From NCBI GenBank assembly GCA_934045905.1, contig OW203765.1, forward strand, positions 18,849,409 to 18,913,408: 64,000 nt of DNA. Direction: 5' to 3'. Under the pieces are notes generated by a model. The model was not told the DNA's origin. It saw nothing but the letters and a program-made list of their open reading frames with translations, and did no database searches. This stretch comes from Leuctra nigra. Its lineage: Eukaryota > Arthropoda > Insecta > Plecoptera > Leuctridae. Position 1 is the stretch's first letter. Each line of letters begins with the position of its first letter. This document shows positions 24,190-35,759 of this stretch, piece by piece. The position numbers were made by a program, and so were the translations under genes.

Positions 24190-24700
24190 ATTTCCCACAT
24201 ATTTTATGATGGAAAGTATCAGGAAATCAGAAAATTAAGGAGCAATGCTCATTTTATTCCTAGTTCCATGTGAACTAAAATTATTACAAAATAGTTAAAA
24301 ATGTATGTGGAAAATACAATTCTGAAACTAGGAACACATTTACAACATATTATCTTATGTTGAAAAGTATCAGGAATTGAGAAAATTGAGAAGCATCGCT
24401 CATTTCAATTTTAGTTTCACTAGAACCAAAATGCTTGTAAAGAATATTTAAAATGTATATGACAAATACAATTCTGAAACAATTTCTGAACACATTTACA
24501 ACATATCTTATGTTGAAAAGTATCAGGAATTGAGAAAATTGAGAAGCATCGCTCATTGCAATCTAAGTTTCACGCGAACCAAAATGCTTATAAAATATAT
24601 TTAAAATGTATGTGGAAAATACAATTCTGTCACTAGGAAAATATATCTCTGAACACATTTACAACTTATACTCAGGAATGTATCAGGAACTAGAGGATAT
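24190..24700. repeat. ~152-bp minisatellite, about four units
   Basis: GAAAAGTATCAGGAA-type starts recur near 24210, 24361, 24514 and 24676 (periods 151, 153, 162), followed in each by GAGAAGCATCGCTCATT and AATACAATTCTG. The two central units are the most alike. Confidence 0.85.
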
Positions 24701-26668
24701 ACATTTATTTCAATTTGTTAAGAAAACATACAAGCAAGCGAATAAAGGCTTGTTTTATAGAAAACTTCATTTGTGTTTAACTTTATCAAAAAAACGAAAT
24801 TTAGGAATTCTCTATTTTAAATAACTTTCAAAATGCATATAAAGATTTAACGTCATCATTTCATTCGTCTTTCAGGTGAACACGTCACGTGACAAACGGC
24901 AAATATGACCCGGATATGACGTCATTGTGAGGCCGAGAGCGAGGGGAAATGACGTCACATTTCCAACGAGATAAGCTCGGGATTTAATGCATTCTTTGTC
25001 GGTCGGGGGTTGGTACTACGTGTAATAACGCTGAGTAGAGAGGAAAATGTGGTCTCACTTCTTCGATCCCATTGAATAACGTTGACAAAGGGAAGAATAT
25101 CGGCGAAAAGAGCGAACCAGAATAGAAAACCGGGCCCCGGCTTTATTATCTATTCAGACACGGACATTCATTTGGTGAGGATTTCATACGGAGCATTGTC
25201 AGCATTAACGTCATGCTTTGTCAAGTCGTTATTCGTTCGCATTAAATAATATATCAGATATTTTGGAATATTTGAGTATTTTAAATATTTTAATTTAACA
25301 TTTTCTTTAGATATATTATTAACTCTTCATGTCTACGAAGGTAGACATAGGGTACCTCAAAATCTGAGTGTACAAAACTATAAATTGTCGTATTTATCAG
25401 TTTTGAGTCTTATTGAGTTTTAAAAATATATTAATTTCTTCCATTTCCTTCCCAAATTTACCATTCAAATTAAAATAATAATTCCCATATTATACAGTAT
25501 TTCGTGGGGATAAAATTATTATTGTATAAAGATATGAACATCATTGGCTTTGAAATAAACTGTTATTATTCGTATCTACCTATAAAATTCTATGCTTAAC
25601 AAAATATCATAGCATATCAACGCATGGGTAACGAACATTAACAATCGGCTATGATACCAACATTTACTTTTTTAAACATCCAAAAACTCAAAATAAAAAC
25701 CTAACCCAAGACCTCTCTCTCTTACAATTTCATTTTCAAACATAAATATTCAAACTTTTTCGCACTATTAATTCAAAAGAACCTGTCAGTACTTCTACAC
25801 GAAACGTTAACCCAGCTCTGGTTTTATGATTCATAGATTGCAGAATGTTGAATGGGCCGATTAGCATCCAGACCTCACCGTCGAGTTTCCACTACAAGTA
25901 AACCAGGTCAATTAGCGAACTCTTTGTTCTCCATCAGGTCTTTATCACATAGCACGCGACCAGATTCAGTAGGGACATTGCAAGTAACCAGTTGTGACGG
26001 CAATCGTTGTTGCACAACAATAGCTAACGGCTCGATAGCGTTTAGTACCAACCCCTGACACCAAGTGAAATATATCCCTGGGCGAAACTGCTATTGTTTC
26101 AAACTAAATAATGGCGTCTTTTATTATGACAACTTGATGCAATATTGTTAAATAAATATGTTATTGTTGTTTGCTTCAATCAAAGATATAATTGTGTATT
26201 GAGAGGCGTTTTTATTCCATTTATCGTTGTATATTTTATTGTAATTTATTTTGTAATGTTGGAATTTGTTTAGAGTCTGTACGCAAGTTTTGATATGGTT
26301 TAATCAAAATTGTTGTTTATTTTAAGCACAGGAGTTTGATGTTTTCAAAGTAACATTCTTGCATATTTATATTGTGTGTACAAAAACATTAATGTTTTAT
26401 ATTTCGATTATGTTGCCATTTGGAATATCAAAGACGAGACTATAATTATTTCGCAACAAGTGCGGTGATCGAAAAGTTAGGTATCATTTCTCCAAGAACT
26501 TAATGTGCCGTATTTTAGTTTTACAGTTGATTTAGGCAGAATAGGGTATTACAATACCCTATACAATGCAATGCTTTATCCACTGCCTGAATCTTCTTAA
26601 AAATAATAAGTATCTGATCCGCCAACGGAAAATAATTAGGTTTCCTTACAGCCATTACTATTATTTTA
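24701..26668. other. Intergenic or intronic, no gene recognised
   Basis: Contains TGACGTCA-rich sequence near 24919-24955 and a 68-codon frame at 25852-26058 without known domain. Nothing else can be supported. Confidence 0.4.
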
Positions 26669-27085
26669 GGGAAGTCACGTGAAATTTTATTCTAGTTAAT
26701 TTGTAAATATCAACGCAAAACAATGACAAACACACTTATCACGAGCGAAATTTAAAATTTTCATTCATAAAAATCAAATTCAAATGTCATGAGATATTTT
26801 GGCGGGAAAAACGGCAGGCAACGAGAATCAGGATTGTGATGTCATTTCCAAGTCTCCAACAATGTGTTATACCATGGTGATTCCTTTTTTGCTATGGCAA
26901 TATAGAGGATTTTGATGTCATTGTCAATTTTCCTGTTTAATTGTAAGAAAATTATCAAACTTTGTAACTGAATTTCTCGAAAACTATTCGTCTTACAACA
27001 AAAAGTATATCTATCTGTGTTCAGCAACATCTGAACTTGTATACAGTAACTATTATTCTGAAATCTAATCGATAAGTGTATTCCC
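26669..27085 (+). mobile_element. TA-flanked inverted-repeat element, copy 1
   Basis: Begins GGGAAGTCACGTGAAATTTT after TA and ends TTCCC before TA. The interior (GGCGGGAAAAACGGC, ACAATGTGTTATACCATGG) recurs at 42497-42793 and inverted at 43962-44381. TA duplication fits a Tc1/mariner-type MITE. Confidence 0.7.
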
Positions 27086-27853
27086 TATTATTGTTCGGTC
27101 GAATTGCATTATCTTCTGACAACCATTCTAGAGCAGAAGATTCGTTCATCATTCCTTTATAATTTGTTTATGCTCACACACTTCAGCCCATTTAAGGCTC
27201 AGCGTTCCATAAAATATGTACAAATTTAAAAAAAAACGCGAATCAGACACAACCCCATTCCCCATTAAGACCATTGCATTTCTAAACGTTGGAAATCAAC
27301 TGTTTCGTGAATATCATTGAATCTTTTGAAACTCCAGTTCAGCTATTGGCATGACAACACCAAGTATTTATTATAACTTTTAGTTAGGTCATCATAAGAC
27401 TGGAAAACGCTATGTGTAACGATTTGATAAGCTAATAATTTTCGTGCGCACAGGTAACATGTTGGGCATGAGTTGCTCGACACTTTGGAGTGAAAACAAA
27501 CTCCAATTATTTGCATGATCACGGTGCGTGCATTCACCTTATCGATGGAACAATTTTGACAACTATTTATAAATATGTCAATTACTCTTTAAGTTTTGAC
27601 CGATTTCGCCTAAAATGTATAAATTAATTGTTGTTTCAATGACCATGCAAAATTTCAGCTTTATAGTACATTTCTCTTTTCACTTATGGATTCGGTGTGC
27701 ACGGACAGCGTCATAGTGTCCTAATTAAAGCTTATAGTACAGTCTCGTTCACAACAAATCTCAGATCATACGGGAGTCCGTTGCAGCTTGAGCTTTAATC
27801 AGCTTTGTATGTGCTTTTGGTCTATGCTCTCTGTTTGATGGATGTATTGATAC

Positions 27854-28116
27854 AATGGACCACTAGTCATTATCTTGCTATGTGACATCACGAATAAAAC
27901 AGATGACAGAAGGATGTGGGCCGTGACCGTCAAGAAGGCTGTGACAGCACAGTAATCAATAGTAATCAAATAGCAAATGGATCCATTTTGAACTTCAACT
28001 GTCTTTCCCCACACATTTGATTGGCTCTTTCTCCCACTATATGGACAGTGCTGCTCTAGTGTGAGTAAAGAGAACTATTATTCTACATTGACTCCTCCCA
28101 TCCCCATTGGTCCATT
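27854..28116. mobile_element. 263-bp dispersed element, copy 2
   Basis: Near-identical to 16400-16663 over its full length, same orientation, with the short ends AATGGACC and GGTCCATT. Confidence 0.75.
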
Positions 28117-28429
28117 CAATACAAAAATGTTTAAACTTGAGTTGTGTATGCATTAGAATAGGACTTTAACTTTTCAGATGCGTTTATATTTGAATTGTAT
28201 AGTAGTGACTTGTTTCGCTCTTCCAGTGCACTCTTCATGTCTTCTATGATTTACAGAAAAGCGCTTTTTCAACCAAGTCACGACCCCAAGAGAACACAAA
28301 ATCGTTTTCCGCCAAACCCAAAACATCTCTGCTGTGAATGAGGCATAATCAATCTGGCCACACATCACACATAACACCGCACGCACTGGTGTCACGCTAA
28401 CGCATAGAGAATGCAACCCGCAACACACC

Positions 28430-28520
28430 CTCTCCACCGTGCCATTGTCCTGCGGGTGATATGCCGTCGTGTTGGAGGGGAAGGAGGGGTGGGGGGCCCC
28501 TCCCCGCCAGGTGGCACTGA
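28430..28520 (-). pseudogene. Relic of a retroelement integrase
   Basis: On the - strand the short stretch TAYHPQDNGTVERV (about 28438-28479) resembles the integrase core of Ty3/gypsy-type LTR retroelements, where a conserved YHPQ-x-NG-x-x-ER segment contains the catalytic glutamate. The flanking translated sequence does not look like integrase, no LTRs or other pol motifs are seen, and the block is GC-rich. It is therefore a small fragment, if the match is real. Confidence 0.45.
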
Positions 28521-29103
28521 CGTCTAGCTCACACACTGCGCTTGATTTATCACGCGTCTCGTACGATATATCGAGATATATCGGTAGAGATATTATCTCA
28601 CACACCCTCGGGCTGCTGAAGGTACGTGGGTTCGATTCGTGGGGAGATCGTGGTACACCCGAGGACTCGTAAATTGCTTAGGAAATTCTAAGATTATCCC
28701 GATGAAAATACGGAGATAAAAGCAGATTGCGAGTATGTGGGGGTTGGAGGGTTGATTATACCATAGAGGTAAGAAGGGTTGGGATTATACGAACCAACCA
28801 CCTCATACCTAATAAGAGTTACTCAATTCAACAAATATTGACCATAATTCCTCTAACTTGTCGCTTTCTGTAAGTTATTGTGTTTAATGAACCACTGTGC
28901 TCACACGAAATTTTGAATTTGGTGTATTTGAATTTGGTGTTGAATTTGAAATGAGGTGTATTTTGAATTTTAAATGAGATGTATTTTGTTAAAATATTCA
29001 TTTTTTATAATTTGACATTTTGGGGTGGGGAAGGACATGTTCCAACCTTGTCCCGCAGGCCATTTTTTGATTTTACACTTTGAAATTAATATTTTTGAGT
29101 TTT
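28521..29103. other. Intergenic, TTTGAATT-rich low complexity
   Basis: Several GTGTATTTTGAATTT units near 28910-28990; otherwise nothing recognisable. Confidence 0.4.
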
Positions 29104-30007
29104 TTGAGCGAGCGTAGCGAGCGCCACCACGGTACTCTTATGGCACTTTCTCTGTGTGTTTTTTTTTTTTTTTTTTTTTTTTGCCTGCACTGCCCAGGTC
29201 AAACCGCACAACCAATCGATCTGAAATTTTGTACACATACTAACGTAATCTATGCGATCCCTGGGATCTTTTCTGAACGGTATCCTGTGATTGGTTCAAA
29301 TTTTATAAAAATTATCTTTCGATTGGTTGGTTCGATCAATTTGAAATTTAGCAAAGTCATTGCAACCAACATTGTACCCAATCAAAAAAAAATTCAGCCA
29401 AATCCTTCAATTGGTTCAAATTTGAAACCATTTTTCCTGTGATTTTTGAAATTTAAACTGGAACCGATTGACCGACCAGCTAAAAACTTCGCATGGTCAT
29501 TGGTACCAACATTTAAAGTATTTTTGCCAATTTTCACTCTAATCTGTCGTTATTTTCAAATGTTTTTGTCATTTTAGGGACATTTTGCGTGTTGGCTGTC
29601 AAATTCACGGCGACTTCGAATCTACAGTTCAAGGCAAGGTAGTTAGAGCAGAAAGTTTTAAACGATATGAAACTAATAATGACCGTTCAACAGATTGATC
29701 TGATATTGTGTACACACACTACATATCATATTATATGGGTGGTCCCAGGTATATTTTTTGAACGAGATCCTGTGATTTTTGAAAATTAACAAGGAACCGT
29801 TCAATCATAAAGGTTTAATCGATCAACTTAAAACTTAGCAAGGATTGGCACCAATATTTTTGGAGATTTTGGAGATTTTTATACAAGTATGTGACGAAAC
29901 TAAAGAATTAATGGCTTTTAATGACATTCGATAGACATAATTTCGGTTCGAGGTGTTGCGTGTATCCGTGCTCGCTCATCAACGCGTTACACAGAGCGTT
30001 TTCCTAG
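29104..30007 (+). mobile_element. Helitron-like dispersed repeat, longest copy
   Basis: Begins near GAGCGAGCGTAGCGAGCG, contains a poly-T run (29160-29182), then repeated units of the type AACCAATCGATCTGAAATTT and GCATGGTCATTGGTACCAAC. It ends with a small hairpin (AACGC...GCGTT, 29982-30001) followed by TTCCTAG and T. A 3' hairpin plus CTAG before T is the hallmark of Helitron 3' ends; the 5' end was not defined. Other copies lie at 18990-19354, 21562-21870, 43408-44850, 55670-55925 and 59762-60262. Confidence 0.6.
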
Positions 30008-31089
30008 TAGTTTACAAGATGAAACTATACGTAAATCCCCACAAACATTTTATGTTTACCTGATATCCGGGGGGGAGCACCCCCCCCCCCCCCCCCCCCC
30101 CCTGTTGACGCCCATGTGATGTATATAGACGCTATATTAGGATGTGTACTACCTACGGTATGTTTTATCACAATCCCTTGACGCGAAGAAAGCAAATTAA
30201 TAAAGAGTTTTGGTATTTACATAGAATTGAAAACAATTTGAATGAAATGAAATATCCACAAAGAAATACCGTGTCCCAAGGCAAACGTTTTGTAACTCGT
30301 GTACAATCAGTAGTATCGTCACACCGCCCACGATATATGAATGCATGAGTTTACATTAGTTTATTTCACATTCACTTGATTAAGAATTTTGCCGTTTTAT
30401 TTTAATTTATTGTTATTTATTCAATTTTAATTTATTATTATTTATTTATTCATTTTTAATTTTAAATACGCTTGAAGGGACGAAAATAATTGAATGTAAT
30501 TGAATGCATGTCATGTAAGAGAATTGTTTACATTATATTTGCTATTTTAAAGTTCAACAAGGTTCAACGACTTTCAACCTACGCTGGAAGCCGAATCGGC
30601 TTTGTTCCACTTACATTTTGCTAATGATACAAAGCATCATTGGCATTGTTCCTAAGTAGCTGAATAGGCTATGTAGCTGAATAGGCTAGACCTACAATTC
30701 ACTAAAGGGTTTCATTACCGTTACCCTTATGTTTGTGCGTATGCTAATTTGTGCTTTTGCAACACTAGACAGAAACTAGTTTTGATGAAAACTCTCATGA
30801 TTACTAATTGTTAATAATTTAATTAAATTAATACAAATTGACTGATGTACCGAAATTACAACAGTATCCACAGTATTTTGAGCCACAGTATAATTAAGTA
30901 AGTTTCTTAATGGAATATTTATGCTATAATTAACTTATTTAGATTAATATGGTTTAATGGCGCGTCTACAGCGAGGTAATTATGCGCTCATTACATATAA
31001 TTTTATGTAGGCATAAATTGAGGGTTTTCGGGAGGGGTCGACCAAAGGTGCCCGGCCCGGGTCAGTCGAGCACTGGTGGGAAGAGTCGA
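30008..31089. other. Intergenic, AT-rich
   Basis: Contains a 23-base poly-C run (30080-30102), ATTTATT simple sequence around 30400-30450, and a 68-codon frame at 30142-30348 of no known family. A GC-rich patch (31020-31075) precedes the hairpin array and may be another repeat's end. Confidence 0.4.
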
Positions 31090-32227
31090 CTGAATAGCGC
31101 CAACTGGAATAACGCCAACGGAATTACGCCAACATTTTGTTGGCGTTGTTCCAGTGGAATAACGCCAACAAAATGTTGGCGTTATTCCACTGGAACAACA
31201 AAATGTTGGCGTTATTCCACTGGAACAACGCCAACAAAATGTTGGCGTTATTCCAGTGGTAAGAAGTAATTCTGTCGTCCCCGGAATAACGCCAACAAAA
31301 CGTTGGTGTTATTCCAGTGAAACAACGTCAATTTTATGTTGGCGTTGTTCCAGTGGAATAACGCCAACAAAATGTTGGCGTTATTCCAGTGGTAACATGA
31401 AATTCTGTCGTCCCCGGAATGACGCCAACATTTTGTTGGCGTTGTTCCAGTGGAATAACGCCAACATTTTGTTGGCGTTATTCCACTGGAACAACGCCAA
31501 CAAAATGTTGGTGTTATTCCAGTGGTAAGAAGTAATTTTGTCGTCCCCGGAATAAAACCAACAAAACGTTGGTGTTATTCCAGTGAAACAACGTCAACTT
31601 TATGTTGGCGTTGTTCCAGTGGAATACCGCCAACAAAATGTTGGCGTTATTCCAGTGGTAACATGAAATTCTGTCGTCCCCGGAATAACGCCAACATTTT
31701 GTTGGCGTTGTTCCAGTGGAATAACGCCAACAAAATGTTGGCGTTAATCCAGTGGTAAGATGTAATTCTGTCGTCCCCGGAATAACGCCTACAAAACGTT
31801 GGCGTTGTTCCAGTGGAATAACGTCAACTTTATGTTGGCGTTCTTCCAGTGGAAGACCACCTACAATGAACGCATACGTTTTGTAGGCTTTATTCCAGTG
31901 TCGACGTTGCGATTTTGTCGACACTGGAATAACGCCAACTGACCTCAAACTGGAATAACGCCAACAAAATGTTGGCGTTGTTCTAGTGGAATGACGCCAA
32001 CAAAGTGTTGGCATTCTTCCAGTGGAATAACGCCAACAAAATGTTGGCGTTATTCCACTGGAACAACGCCAACTTTTTGTAGGCGTTATTCCAGTACTAT
32101 TGGACACTTTCTTGTTTTGGCAGAACCCTTCCTTGTCCCGTACACTAGCACTGAACTGCGGCAAGTGTATGAACTACGTCGATTTTCTTTGATGTGGTGG
32201 GTGCCTACCTATCGGGAGTAAACAGGT
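31090..32227 (+). repeat. Array of about twenty hairpins (GCCAACAAAATGTTGGC type), copy 1
   Basis: Units such as GGAATAACGCCAACAAAATG followed by its mirror form near-perfect 33-bp hairpins, with the core either AAAA or TTTT. They are joined by ACTGGAAC or AGTGG linkers, and every ~132 bp by a spacer with AATTCTGTCGTCCCCGG. The array ends in a unique ~130-bp tail (32098-32227, from TACTATTGGACACTTTC to AACAGGT) that is shared with the inverted copy at 45151-46315. Both strands carry long open frames made only of the repeat; I regard these as by-products and not genes. Confidence 0.9.
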
Positions 32228-34265
32228 GACCATTGCTTTCGAGAAGTTGTATTTCTTCGGCCAGATCCTTGGGTCAGATCAATGTCAATTAACATGAAAA
32301 TGTTTGTCGCATTATTTTGTATTATTATTGTACGTACTGTATTATGTAGAGAGTTCAGTAAAAAAAAAAAAAACGACATAACTTTACAGACTGATTTAGC
32401 ATCAGAACCTCTCTTTTGAGAATCGGCGCTCAATTAAATTAAAATTAACAATTTTTATTTTTAATCAATCAATATGCACTATACTAAAGTATAATTTAAT
32501 CCAATCATTTGTAACAGATCGTAGAGCGGCATATAAGTGAGTGGAAACTTTTTGGAACATTTAATTAGTGGCCGTGCATAAAGACGTCACATTAAAAATG
32601 GGTTATTTGACTCCCCCCTCCTCTTGTCCCACTGTGTCACAGTTTCGAAAGGATGTTACAGAACTATCTCTCCCCCCCCCCCCCCCCCCCCCCCGCCCAC
32701 CCAAAATGGAATTGGTCGGACTGAGACACTTGATCCATTTATGCCGTCCGTTTTCACGAATTATAATGTCAATTTTTGAACCGTCCTTCTGGCTCTAGGC
32801 CCCCCTCACCCCTGTTACACTATGTCGCAACATAATGCCCCCTCACTCGCTCATCAGAAGCGTGATCCCTTATGCACAACCCATTAATGGACTAAACAAT
32901 CTGCATTTAATCAGTCTTAGAGGTAGGTACCTAGATGAAATTCAAAATTTACACTCATGACATTTCTATAATTAGGTGAAGCAAATGAAAACGTACGATT
33001 TTTTTTTCATATGCACTCAAATCATTTTAAACCACTCTAAATTATCAATTAAAATTTTAAGAATCTACTGCGCGGCATTTTTTGGGAGTGGGGGGGGGGG
33101 GGGCGGTTAATTAACATTTATTTATCTGGTCTGTTGTTGGGTTTGTACCTAAATAATTACTTGGAGCATGACTAAGATAATTATCCCACATTTGATATTG
33201 TTAAAGACTGTTGCACTCATCAGTCCAATTGGTTCACTTTGTGGTTGTTGTAATCTCTTCTTATCTCTTGTAACCTAACTTTCACACATTAATAAGGTGT
33301 CAATTAAAAGAATAGGTAAGTCCAGAATCATCTTTTGCTTGTAGCTGGATAACACCAAAACGTGTAAAAATTTGAATACGCAATTATTTATACCAGTTTC
33401 TTTACTATACATTTAAGTTATTTCACGGCGTCATCCGTGAAGTTATATCCGAACACACGGATGTTATTTGGGTTGCCTACATCCAGGGGAATCTTCTTCA
33501 AGCACAATGCGCCTCCCCATCCGAGTCGGAGAGTGAATGCCCCATCGTCTTTCATCTTTTATAGTTTATATTTTCATATACAGAATTGTTTGATTCCTAA
33601 TTATTTTTTGTTTGTCTTCAAAGATATTCAATTGCCATGATATTTACTTACTTAAATCTGAATGTTTCTGTGCGTTTTGTAAAATATAGAAATGTTATAT
33701 TATTTTTACAAATGCCAGATTGAGTTTGCATGCTCGGTTGTTTTTGCTTCCATTGAATGCGAAGTGTTTATACCTATTCTCTTTCCATTTCACGCAGTGA
33801 TGTTCAAATAAGTGTACTACCTACATGATGTTGACCCGAAATGATCATGATTCCTTGGTGCTCAATAAATATAATTTGTTTCAGTTAAAAACAAGTTCAA
33901 TCATACTTTAATTGCTATAGGATGATCTGGGTTAATATTGGTTTATTTCTGCTAAACAAAAACGCTATTAGAAATATCAAAGTATTGAATGTCTTATTCC
34001 TGATGATCACAAAAATATGTATTATTTTGTGTCATTGACAAGTGACAACAAGTAATTAGAAACCACACACTGCAATCAGACAGAGTGACCTTCCTAGATC
34101 AGACAATCAACTAGATTCGTCGAGGTTTTATTGAAACAGTGGGCGAGGGTAGTGGGTACCCCTGTATGTAGGCATCCCAAATAACGTACGTGTGTTCTGG
34201 TCTAACTTCACGGATGAAAGCCAAATAAGGTACCTTAAATGCGAATCAGAAGACTTAAACAAAAT
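32228..34265. other. Intergenic; one possible hAT-type MITE
   Basis: At about 32571-32882 GTGCATAAAGACGTCAC and an inverted GATCCCTTATGCAC bound a segment with a 23-base poly-C run, flanked by ATTAGTGG and ATTAATGG (7 of 8). This may be a small hAT relative. A poly-G run lies at 33090-33103. No gene seen. Confidence 0.4.
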
Positions 34266-35014
34266 CCCCATAAAAAAAACACTCCGTGTAAAAGTACCAG
34301 CCAAGTCTCAACAACTAAAAATAAAGATATGAAATCTTAAAATTCTGCACTGAAAAGTAGTGATATCCAAAAATTAGCCAAGTCAAAACTTTATTTGAAA
34401 ATCCAAAAATACTTGGCGCATCGTGTATAGTACGTCCAGCGAGCGTGTAGCCTTTCCTTTCATAAGATGAGCAGTATTGTTCGACCCTTGTTCGACAGTT
34501 AAGCTCTGACAAGATACAACTCTTTTTATGACCTGCCACCCCTTCCACCTACACTGTTGCCATTTTATACAACTTTCCTTGAATTTTAAAAGCCAACTGC
34601 ATTGAAAGATATTTGGCACCACAACAAAACAACCCATTCCAGAACACCTGCAGTCGTTGAGAGATATTTACAACCGCACACGCGTCAAAACACTCAGGAT
34701 TACAAGCTAAACCCATTGTTGAATTTTACACAGCATTTTCTGAACTGGCTACACGCTCACTGGACGTACTGTATACATAGTTTAGAAGTATAGACCGGAT
34801 AGAAAATATACATCAAATATACATAATACATGTAGTATACCTATTATGCCCTAAAAAAACGATGCGCCAAGTATTTTTTGATTTTCAAATAAAGTTTTGA
34901 TTTGGACCATTTTTTGATATCACTACTTTTCAGTGCAGAATTTTTTAGATTTCATAATTTTTTTTAGTTGTAGAGACTTGGCTGGTATTTTTACACGGAG
35001 TGTTTTTTATGGGG
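34266..35014. repeat. Terminal palindrome of copy 2 with an insertion in its loop
   Basis: Same arms as 14096-14494 (CCCCATAAAA... and ...TTTTATGGGG), but the central spacer is expanded to about 430 bp. The added part (about 34429-34775) itself has inverted ends AGTACGTCCAGCGAGCGTGT and ACACGCTCACTGGACGTACT, so one foldback element sits in the loop of another. Confidence 0.85.
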
Positions 35015-35759
35015 ATATCACTCCTTTTTTTAGTTTATTCTTAGAACTTGTGACGTCAATTGAACAATTACTAAATCCATTAAAAATAGTCGCCATTGAC
35101 AATTTGGTTTACTAATGAAAATCTGCGTATGGTACTATATATTTGCTTTAAATGATCTTTCATGAAGAATAGCAAAGGTTTCATTCCTATCAGTTAACCG
35201 AGTTCCGAGATATGGCAACACTTCGGTTTTCAAAATGGCTGCTGAACTTACTGCACTGCCACAAAGAATGTATATCTATAAATGATGTGTATCATTGTAA
35301 GTTTTCTGAATATGTATTCATTATATAGGAGGGGATTATAATAATTTTTAAATTTGAATGATGTAATTTCCGGTCTTATAAATAGGAAATTTCTAGTGTG
35401 ACTGTTCCCATTTCATAGAGATGACCTTCCGAATCGTTTGGCGGTAGTTTCATACCGATCAGTCAACCAATTTTCAAGATATGACGTTACTTCCTGTTTC
35501 AAAATGGCTGCTGAAATCACTGACCCCTTGAATTATAATTTAAACATGATTACATTTTATTATAAGCTGTCTCAAATAGTATATTTATTGTATCAAAATG
35601 TAAATTTGTGAGATTTTTAAAATGTGTGACGTCATTTCCGGTTTCGGTATGGGAAACTGCAAATATTATTGATGATAATACATAAAGTTGACCGTCTAAA
35701 TTGTTTAGCGCTGGTTTCGTTCAAATCTATTTAGCCGTTATTGACATATGATGTCACTT

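Noticed and set aside
29080..29442. 120-codon + strand frame
   Set aside because: Lies in the Helitron-like repeat and includes a poly-Phe stretch from poly-T.
31514..32164. 216-codon - strand frame and similar frames in the hairpin arrays
   Set aside because: They consist entirely of the hairpin repeat, exist on both strands, and have no start context or splice signals.
31090..32227. CRISPR-like array
   Set aside because: The repeats are self-complementary units with no unique spacers, and the host is a eukaryote.
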